DNA of 64,000 nt from an uncultured bacterium. Lineage in GTDB: Bacteria > Actinomycetota > Actinomycetes > S36-B12 > CAIKAW01. This document shows, piece after piece, positions 57,416-64,000 of the stretch (position 1 is its first letter; the number at the start of each line of letters is the position of its first letter). The DNA lies in assembly GCA_903825575.1 (NCBI GenBank), contig CAIKAW010000031.1:67469-131468 (forward strand), written 5' to 3'. A model generated the notes under the pieces. It saw only the letters and a program-made list of their open reading frames with translations, was not told the origin of the DNA and ran no database searches. Both the position numbers and the translations under genes were made by a program.

Positions 57416-58255
57416 ATGTCAACTAGCCATGGCCCCCTCCTGCCGCAAGCCTTCCGGGGCGCTGGAAGCGCATCTTTTACCGAGTTCCTTGCTGCTCACG
57501 ACCCTGGACTACTGCCATCCTCGCGGTACCTAAGCGGCACCTTATCCACCGAAGTCCCGCACGCGACCACGATCATTGCGGTTACCTACCAAGGTGGCGT
57601 GATCATGGCCGGGGACCGACGAGCGACTATGGGCAATCTGATTGCGCAGCGCGATATCGAGAAGGTCTTCGCTGCCGATGAGTTCTCCTGCATCGGAATT
57701 GCCGGCACAGCTGGTATCGCTATTGAAGTCGTACGCCTCTTTCAGGTTGAACTTGAGCATTACGAGAAGATCGAAGGCGTTCAACTCTCTTTGGACGGCA
57801 AGGCGAATCGACTTGCATCAATGCTCCGCGGAAACCTCGGACTCGCGATGCAAGGCTTGGCCGTAGTGCCGCTGTTTGCCGGTTTTGATTCCGAAACCCA
57901 AGTTGGTCGCATGTTCTCGTACGACGTCACCGGCGGTCGATACGAAGAACATGCGTTTCACGCGATCGGCTCGGGGTCAATGTTTGCTCGTGGTTCCCTT
58001 AAGAAGCTTTGGTTCCCTGGTATCGACGAGGTCCGGGCGGTATCCGTGTGTCTCCAGGCGCTCTACGACGCCGCGGACGACGACTCGGCAACGGGCGGCC
58101 CGGACGTGGCGCGAGGAATTTATCCGGTGGTCGTTCGCGTAGATGCCGCTGGTTTTCAGCGCATCGCCGAATCGGAGACTTCTGCTGCGGTGGAGCTCAT
58201 TCTTTCGGGTCGACGTAGCCAGCCCGACGGCCCACGCGCCGCGGCTCAGGAATAA
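57416..58255 (+). CDS. prcB: 20S proteasome beta subunit
   Basis: Propeptide followed by Thr nucleophile region '[38 protein letters not shown]'. Confidence 0.97.
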   Translation: MSTSHGPLLPQAFRGAGSASFTEFLAAHDPGLLPSSRYLSGTLSTEVPHATTIIAVTYQGGVIMAGDRRATMGNLIAQRDIEKVFAADEFSCIGIAGTAGIAIEVVRLFQVELEHYEKIEGVQLSLDGKANRLASMLRGNLGLAMQGLAVVPLFAGFDSETQVGRMFSYDVTGGRYEEHAFHAIGSGSMFARGSLKKLWFPGIDEVRAVSVCLQALYDAADDDSATGGPDVARGIYPVVVRVDAAGFQRIAESETSAAVELILSGRRSQPDGPRAAAQE

Positions 58256-58277
58256 CGGATAGGGAGCCGCAGCCAAA

Positions 58278-59003
58278 ATGAGCGTTCCGTACTACGTATC
58301 GCCAGAACAGATCATCAAGGACAAAGCCGATTATGCCCGCAAAGGCATTGCGCGAGGACGAAGCGTCGTGGTCCTTCAATATGACGACGGCATCCTGTTT
58401 GTGGCCGAGAACCCTTCGCGGGCACTCCACAAGATCAGTGAGATTTACGATCGCATTGCTTTCGCAGCCGTAGGCAAGTACAACGAATTCGAGAACCTGC
58501 GAGTTGCTGGCGTGCGGTTGGCTGATCTTCGGGGGTACAGCTATGACCGTCGTGATGTCTCTGGTCGCAGCCTAGCTAATGCATACGCCCAAACCCTTGG
58601 AACGATATTCACGGAGATGCCCAAGCCCTTCGAGGTCGAGTTAGTGGTCGCTGAATTGGGCGAAGAGTCAGCCGACGACCAGCTCTACCGGCTCACCTTC
58701 GACGGATCGGTAGCTGACGAGCATGGTTTTGTTGCCATGGGAGGATCGGTCGAATTGATCAGCGGCTTGTTGGCCGAGCGTTGGTTGCCCGGCTTGAATC
58801 TGGCAGCCGGCTTGGCGTTGGCGATTGCGGTCTTAGCCGGAGATGACCGCACCCTAGCCGCGGATCAGCTTGAAGTTGCCGTACTCGAACGCTCACGGCA
58901 GCAACGCAAATTCCGGCGAATCACCGGTCCTACGCTAAGTGCGTTGATCCCTGAGACTGCACCAATCGCCGAGCCCACTGTGGATACCGAACCGACCGCC
59001 TAG
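58278..59003 (+). CDS. prcA: 20S proteasome alpha subunit
   Basis: '[71 protein letters not shown]'. Confidence 0.97.
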   Translation: MSVPYYVSPEQIIKDKADYARKGIARGRSVVVLQYDDGILFVAENPSRALHKISEIYDRIAFAAVGKYNEFENLRVAGVRLADLRGYSYDRRDVSGRSLANAYAQTLGTIFTEMPKPFEVELVVAELGEESADDQLYRLTFDGSVADEHGFVAMGGSVELISGLLAERWLPGLNLAAGLALAIAVLAGDDRTLAADQLEVAVLERSRQQRKFRRITGPTLSALIPETAPIAEPTVDTEPTA

Positions 59004-59012
59004 GCTGACCAA

Positions 59013-60383
59013 ATGGACCGGCGAATCTTCGGTATAGAGACCGAATTCGGTGTCACTTGCGTTTCACAAGGCCAGCGCCGGCTATCGCCCGACGAAGTGG
59101 CTCGGTACCTGTTTCGACGCGTGGTCTCTTGGGGCCGCAGCAGCAATGTCTTCCTGCCCAACGGGGCCCGGCTATATCTCGATGTCGGCAGTCACCCCGA
59201 ATACGCAACACCCGAATGCGACGACCTCGTAAACCTCTTGGCGCATGATCGAGCCGGGGAACTGATTCTGGAAGGGTTGATGGTCGAGGCTGAAGCTCGA
59301 TTGGCTGAGGAGGGCGTCGAGGGGGAATTGTTCCTGTTCAAGAACAACACGGATTCAGCCGGCAACTCATATGGCTGCCACGAGAACTTCTTGGTAGAGC
59401 GCCACGGCGAGTTCACTCGCTTCACAGAGGCTCTGATCCCGTTTCTCGTGTCTCGTCAGCTCATCTGCGGGGCCGGCAAACTTCTCCAGACGCCGCGCGG
59501 GGTTACGTATTGCCTAAGTCAACGGGCCGAACACATCTGGGAGAGCGTATCTAGTGCCACGACGCGATCTCGTCCCATCATCAACACTCGTGACGAGCCG
59601 CACGCTGACGCAGAGAAATACCGCCGCCTCCATGTCATCGTCGGCGATTCGAATATGGCTGATGCGACTAACCTGCTCAAGCTCGGTAGCGCCGATCTGG
59701 TGCTGCGGATGCTTGAAGCTGGCGTAGTCATGCGGGACCTAACACTTGAGAATCCGATCCGCGCAATCCGCGAAATCAGCCACGACGTGACTGGGCGCCA
59801 GTTAGTCAAACTTGCAAACGGGCGTGAACTTTCGGCATTGGATCTACAGCGGGAGTACTTCGAGAAGGTTCGGACGTTTGTGGCCCGGCGCGAACTAGGA
59901 ACAGATCCGAATTCGGTGCCTGCTCGAGTGCTGGACCTGTGGGAGCGAACCCTAACGGCCGTCGAAGCCAATGATCCGAGCCGGATTGCCACCGAGATTG
60001 ATTGGGCGATCAAGTTGAACCTGTTTGAACGCTATTCCGCCAAACACAACATTTCCCTAGCGAGTGCACGGTTGGCGCAACTTGACCTCGCCTATCACGA
60101 CATTCGCAGGTCCAGGGGGCTCTACCATTTGCTGGCGAACCGAGGCGTTGTCACTCGGCTGGTACCCGAACTGAGCGCCTTTGAAGCCAAAACAAGGCCG
60201 CCTCAGACCACTCGAGCCAAACTTAGAGGCGACTTCATCCAGAAGGCTCAGGAGAAGCACCGCGACTACACGGTGGATTGGGTCCACCTCAAACTTAACG
60301 ATCAGGCACAGCGGACAGTGCTTTGCAAGGACCCGTTCTCGGCCACTGATGAACGCGTGACACGGTTGATAGAAAGCATGTAG
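59013..60383 (+). CDS. pafA: Pup--protein ligase PafA
   Basis: '[38 protein letters not shown]', '[28 protein letters not shown]', '[28 protein letters not shown]'. Confidence 0.97.
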   Translation: MDRRIFGIETEFGVTCVSQGQRRLSPDEVARYLFRRVVSWGRSSNVFLPNGARLYLDVGSHPEYATPECDDLVNLLAHDRAGELILEGLMVEAEARLAEEGVEGELFLFKNNTDSAGNSYGCHENFLVERHGEFTRFTEALIPFLVSRQLICGAGKLLQTPRGVTYCLSQRAEHIWESVSSATTRSRPIINTRDEPHADAEKYRRLHVIVGDSNMADATNLLKLGSADLVLRMLEAGVVMRDLTLENPIRAIREISHDVTGRQLVKLANGRELSALDLQREYFEKVRTFVARRELGTDPNSVPARVLDLWERTLTAVEANDPSRIATEIDWAIKLNLFERYSAKHNISLASARLAQLDLAYHDIRRSRGLYHLLANRGVVTRLVPELSAFEAKTRPPQTTRAKLRGDFIQKAQEKHRDYTVDWVHLKLNDQAQRTVLCKDPFSATDERVTRLIESM

Positions 60384-60444
60384 CTAACGGGCATCAACCA
60401 GACCTGGCCGGTATCTTGCCTTCAACTGCAATGAAAGGTTTGAG

Positions 60445-60804
60445 TTGACTGAGCCACCAGAGATTGATCCGCCCGACGGGCCAGCGCCTATCAGTTTGGT
60501 TATCAAGGACCTAGTTATCGGCGATGGCGACGTCGCGACTCCTGGTGCCCGAGTAAAGGTTCACTATTTGGGGGTTGACTTCGAAACTGGTGAGGAATTC
60601 GACTCGAGTTGGACTCGTGGGGAACCAATTGAGTTTCCGCTCACCGGCCTAATCGCCGGCTGGCAGGAGGGCATTCCAGGAATGGCTGTGGGCGGGCGAC
60701 GGCGGCTAGATATCCCACCAGCACTTGCCTATGGGGAATCTGGCAACCATCGACTGGCCGGACGTACTTTGGTGTTCGTAATCGACCTACTGGCCGTGCG
60801 CTGA
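60445..60804 (+). CDS. FKBP-type peptidyl-prolyl cis-trans isomerase
   Basis: 'GARVKVHYLGVDFETGEEFDSSWTRGEPIEFPLTGLIAGWQEGIPGMAVGGRRRLDIPPALAYG'; TTG start. Confidence 0.95.
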   Translation: MTEPPEIDPPDGPAPISLVIKDLVIGDGDVATPGARVKVHYLGVDFETGEEFDSSWTRGEPIEFPLTGLIAGWQEGIPGMAVGGRRRLDIPPALAYGESGNHRLAGRTLVFVIDLLAVR

Positions 60805-60807
60805 ATC

Positions 60808-61761
60808 ATGTCGGCCCGCCGGACCGAACGCCTGCTCAATTTGGTCTTTGTCTTGACCAATTCACAGCGGGCACTTCCAAAGTCGCGACTGCGAGAACTC
60901 CTGTACCAAGAAAGCGCCTCCGCCGAAGCCTTCGAGCGAATGTTCGAACGAGACAAGGAAGAGCTTCGGGGGATGGGGGTTCCGATTGAGACAGTGTCTT
61001 TGGATCCGCTGGCAGACGATGATTTGGGGTACCGGCTAGCGAAGAATTGGCAGTTGCCCGACATCTCGTTCGACGTGTCCGAACTTGCGGTGCTCGCAGT
61101 GGCTGCCGCGGCCTGGAATGACGGCTGTCTGGCACCGGCCGCCACAACCGCCCTTAGAAAATTGGAGACCGCCGGAGATCGGTCGTCAGATTCCGGTCTT
61201 CCTGTGGTTCCACGGGTGGCAACTGCTGATCCTGCATTTGCCGCCATCCTTGCCGCGATCAATAACCGGCGAGAGTTGCACTTTGACTACCGTCGAGCCG
61301 ACGCAGACGTGTCGTCCCGACGTCTGCACCCATTCGGATTGGTCCAACGCCACGGCCGCTGGTACCTCGTGGGGCTCGATCTAGACAAGGGGGAAGATCG
61401 CGTCTTCCGGCTTAGTCGAATGGTCGGTGAACCTCGCGCAATAGGAGTGGCAGGAGTCTTCGCCACTTCCCCGGCCGTGCAACTTGAACGCTTTGCTGAG
61501 GACCTCAACGCCGAACCTCACTCCGAAATCGCCACTTTGCTGGTCGCACCGCAGTTGTGTCAGGAACTTCGAAGAAAGGCCGTCGCAATCCGAGTGGGCA
61601 AGGCTGGCGATGAGATCGACGTCGGCTACCGAGATGTACGTTCCTTCTCCGCGTCGCTAGCCAGTTTCGGCGGAGCCGTGACGGTGATGGCCCCGGCAGC
61701 CCTTCGGGACGCCGTCGTGGCCCGGCTCGTCGCCGTTGGAGCGGGGACGGAACCGACATGA
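60808..61761 (+). CDS. pafB: WYL-domain transcriptional regulator PafB
   Basis: HTH plus 'DYRRADADVSSRRLHPFGLVQRHGRWYLVGLDLDKGEDRVFRLSRMV'; position after pafA. Confidence 0.94.
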   Translation: MSARRTERLLNLVFVLTNSQRALPKSRLRELLYQESASAEAFERMFERDKEELRGMGVPIETVSLDPLADDDLGYRLAKNWQLPDISFDVSELAVLAVAAAAWNDGCLAPAATTALRKLETAGDRSSDSGLPVVPRVATADPAFAAILAAINNRRELHFDYRRADADVSSRRLHPFGLVQRHGRWYLVGLDLDKGEDRVFRLSRMVGEPRAIGVAGVFATSPAVQLERFAEDLNAEPHSEIATLLVAPQLCQELRRKAVAIRVGKAGDEIDVGYRDVRSFSASLASFGGAVTVMAPAALRDAVVARLVAVGAGTEPT

Positions 61762-62696
61762 CAAGTGCCCCCGAACGGGTCCCGCGGCTACTAGCCCTGC
61801 TGCCCTGGCTAGTGGCAAATCCGGGAGTGGGCGTTGCCGATGCGGCATCGCATTTTGCCGTTTCCGAACGCGAGCTATTGGCCGACATCACATTGCTGAC
61901 AATGACCGGTCCTGGGCAATACGGCGGCGATTTGGTGGACGTCCAAATCGACGTTTCTGACCAGATCTACGTTCAGGACCCGCAGTCCTTGGCTCGCCCA
62001 CTTCGACTGACTACTGACGAAGCCACCGCGTTGTTGGTGGGCCTGCGGCTACTGGGGCAGGTTCCTGGAATCATCGACCGCGCCGCATTGGTCAGCGCCG
62101 AAGCCAAACTCAACGAGGCCGTCCTCGAGCGCAGCGACCCAAAGGTGATTGTTTCCGTTTCGGCCGTCGACGAGGCCGTTGGGCACGCCGTGGAAAGTGC
62201 CCTGGCTAGCGGGCACGTGTTGCACCTGACCTATCTGGGTGCTACCCGCGACGAAATCACAAAACGCAAGGTCGACCCGTTGCGGCTTCTGGTACTAGAG
62301 GGCAGGTCCTACCTAGAAGGGTGGTGCCACAGCGCGGCTGCGGTACGCACCTTCCGATTGGATCGGATTCTGGCTGCCGAGATCCTGGCGGAGGTGGCCG
62401 CTCCTCCCAGCGCCGCGGGCCCTGAGCCAATCGCGGGACGGCTGGCCCCGGAGGGAGAACTTGTCACTTTCGCGTTGCTGCCCGCCGGAACTTGGGTTTT
62501 GGAACAGATCCCCTATGAGGCATTAGAACCGGGCCCCGGGGGCACTCAGGTCGTAACTCTGCGAGCAACTGAGGATGTTTGGGTACTTCGCCTGGCGCTA
62601 GCGCTCGGCGGCGATGGCACGTTGCTGGCCCCACAGCGGATAATCCAACTGGTTCAGAGCGCGGCTAACGTCGCCCTGAGCAACTATCACAACTAA
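61758..62696 (+). CDS. pafC: WYL-domain transcriptional regulator PafC
   Basis: 'RKVDPLRLLVLEGRSYLEGWCHSAAAVRTFRLDRILAAEIL'; overlaps pafB. Confidence 0.94.
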   Translation: MTSAPERVPRLLALLPWLVANPGVGVADAASHFAVSERELLADITLLTMTGPGQYGGDLVDVQIDVSDQIYVQDPQSLARPLRLTTDEATALLVGLRLLGQVPGIIDRAALVSAEAKLNEAVLERSDPKVIVSVSAVDEAVGHAVESALASGHVLHLTYLGATRDEITKRKVDPLRLLVLEGRSYLEGWCHSAAAVRTFRLDRILAAEILAEVAAPPSAAGPEPIAGRLAPEGELVTFALLPAGTWVLEQIPYEALEPGPGGTQVVTLRATEDVWVLRLALALGGDGTLLAPQRIIQLVQSAANVALSNYHN

Positions 62697-62749
62697 TTCA
62701 AGGTTTCCCCGCCGACTGCCGATGGCTCCTCCAGACAAAGGAGGCTTCG

Positions 62750-63055
62750 GTGACAACAATCAAGGCGACCTGCCCAGCCTGCGGGGACGTAGAGCTCTCG
62801 CCAGTCGACCTGGCGGTCATTGACTCTGGCACGTGTGCGTCCTACACCTTCAGTTGCCCAGATTGCTTGGCCCAAGTAACAAAGACTGCCGGCCGCGAGA
62901 TAGTGGCCTTGCTGGTCGAGGCCGGCGTCAGCATCCAGAGCCCTAGGTCGCTGGCTCCCGCGCCCCTTACCTACGACGACGTCCTGGACTTCGCCCTCGC
63001 ACTCGAGCAAACTTCCGATGTCCTAGGGGCGCTACTAGCCTTGGACCCGCGCTGA
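62750..63055 (+). CDS. zinc-ribbon-like small protein, function unknown
   Basis: 101 aa with 'CPACGDVEL...CPDCLAQV' CxxC pairs; in-operon position between pafC and tatA. Confidence 0.75.
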   Translation: MTTIKATCPACGDVELSPVDLAVIDSGTCASYTFSCPDCLAQVTKTAGREIVALLVEAGVSIQSPRSLAPAPLTYDDVLDFALALEQTSDVLGALLALDPR

Positions 63056-63096
63056 TCGCATATGCTAGGCGCCCTGCCGAGTGAAAGGCGCAGCAA

Positions 63097-63357
63097 ATGC
63101 TTAGAGGTTTGTTTGAGGGCTGGCACGGTCCGCTGCTCATTGTGGTCCTCGTGTTGCTCTTTGGCGCAAAACGGCTTCCTGATGCAGCCCGCGGCCTTGG
63201 CCGCTCGCTTCGAATCTTCAAGGCTGAAACCGAGGGCCTACGTTCGGACTCGCCGTCCCAGCTACCTGCCTCGGTGGTTGAGCCTGTAACGCCCCTATCG
63301 ACAAACGCAGATCCACTGTCCGCCCCGCCAGCAGCGCCGCACACCCCCGACGCCTGA
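63097..63357 (+). CDS. tatA: Sec-independent translocase TatA
   Basis: '[31 protein letters not shown]' TatA/E signature. Confidence 0.95.
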   Translation: MLRGLFEGWHGPLLIVVLVLLFGAKRLPDAARGLGRSLRIFKAETEGLRSDSPSQLPASVVEPVTPLSTNADPLSAPPAAPHTPDA

Positions 63358-63363
63358 GTCCGC

Positions 63364-64000
63364 GTGTCCGAATCGACGGACGCCGCAGGTTCGAAGAAGC
63401 GCCGTCGCAGAGCAGTCGATGGGTCGATGTCGCTACGGTCCCATCTGCGCGAACTTAGGAATCGACTGATCAAGTCAGTCGCGGCAATCCTTGTGGTGGC
63501 CGTATTCACTTGGATCTACTACGACCAGATCTTCGCCTTGCTGCGCCGACCTTTCGATGGGCTATACGGCCACGGCGCTACAGCCGGTCACGATTACCAG
63601 TTGACGCTTAATGGGATCACGGACGCGTTCGCGCTCAAACTGCAGATCGTGTTCGTGACCGCAGCGGTTATAACTGCTCCCGTTTGGCTTTACCAGTTTT
63701 GGCGGTTCGTGACGCCCGGTCTGCATCGACACGAGAAGCGTTGGGCACTGGGTTTTGCAGCGGCGGCAGTTCCGTTGTTTTTTGGCGGCATCGCAATGGG
63801 TTATGTCGTTCTACCAAATGCGATGCGTTTGTTAATCGGTTTCACTCCGTCAAATGTCAGCAACTTCGTCAACACATCCACTTACCTGACGTTCGTCATC
63901 AAGTTCCTGCTGGTGTTCGGAATTGGTTTTGTACTGCCTGCGGTTGTGGTGCTACTTAACTTCGCTGGCGTGCTGCCTGCGAAACTGATTGGACGCCAAT
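63364..64000 (+). CDS. tatC: Sec-independent translocase TatC (truncated by window end)
   Basis: GTG start; 'MSLRSHLRELRNRLIKSVAAILVVAVFTWIYYDQIFALLRRPFDGL...FVTAAVITAPVWLYQFWRFVTPGLHRHEKRWAL'. Not in ORF track because it is open at the edge. Confidence 0.95.
   Translation, partial: MSESTDAAGSKKRRRRAVDGSMSLRSHLRELRNRLIKSVAAILVVAVFTWIYYDQIFALLRRPFDGLYGHGATAGHDYQLTLNGITDAFALKLQIVFVTAAVITAPVWLYQFWRFVTPGLHRHEKRWALGFAAAAVPLFFGGIAMGYVVLPNAMRLLIGFTPSNVSNFVNTSTYLTFVIKFLLVFGIGFVLPAVVVLLNFAGVLPAKLIGRQ

Noticed and set aside
1-64000. CRISPR array, prophage, transposase, integron or toxin-antitoxin pair
   Set aside because: No spaced direct repeats, transposase/integrase motifs or terminal inverted repeats seen; genes are housekeeping or metabolic.

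Overview
This is a 64 kb chromosomal segment from an actinobacterium. The assignment rests on a complete Pup-proteasome locus and a mycothiol ligase (MshC); the genus is not determinable by eye. Genes are dense and most have recognisable families. Main blocks: (1) ~1-17.4 kb, a bidirectional choline/glycine-betaine catabolism locus: DMG/sarcosine dehydrogenase-like protein, GntR, RACo-like corrinoid activator, MtrH-like methyltransferase, MetF plus a separate MetV-like zinc protein, corrinoid protein, IclR // MttB-family methyltransferase without an in-frame UAG, second IclR, choline dehydrogenase, betaine aldehyde dehydrogenase, and ProV, tandem-fused ProW and ProX. (2) ~17.5-32.4 kb, an amino-acid/peptide utilisation region: tryptophanase, HDAC-like amidohydrolase, DmpA-type P1 peptidase, CocE/NonD hydrolase, Dpp/Opp ABC transporter, oligopeptidase B-like protein, and a 7-TM two-PQ-loop SWEET-like protein. 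(3) ~32.6-39.4 kb: DEAD-box helicase, epimerase/TetR divergent pair with palindromic operators, a THI5/NMT1-type ABC transporter with an embedded P-loop kinase, and tRNA-Leu(GAG). (4) ~39.5-49.2 kb: M20 peptidase, aldo/keto reductase, LLM oxidoreductase, conserved MSMEG_4193/DUF3090/SCO1664/MshC neighbourhood, PAC2, HAD, M50 protease. (5) ~49.2-64 kb: TrmI, Mpa/ARC, Dop, an inserted minus-strand redox/flavin operon, Pup, PrcB, PrcA, PafA, FKBP, PafB, PafC, zinc-ribbon protein, TatA, TatC. The best candidates for further study are the corrinoid-dependent betaine demethylation locus, the redox operon between dop and pup, the SWEET-like transporter, and the consistently terminator-less, stop-overlapping convergent gene junctions. 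No database search was run; family calls come from motif and sequence recognition.
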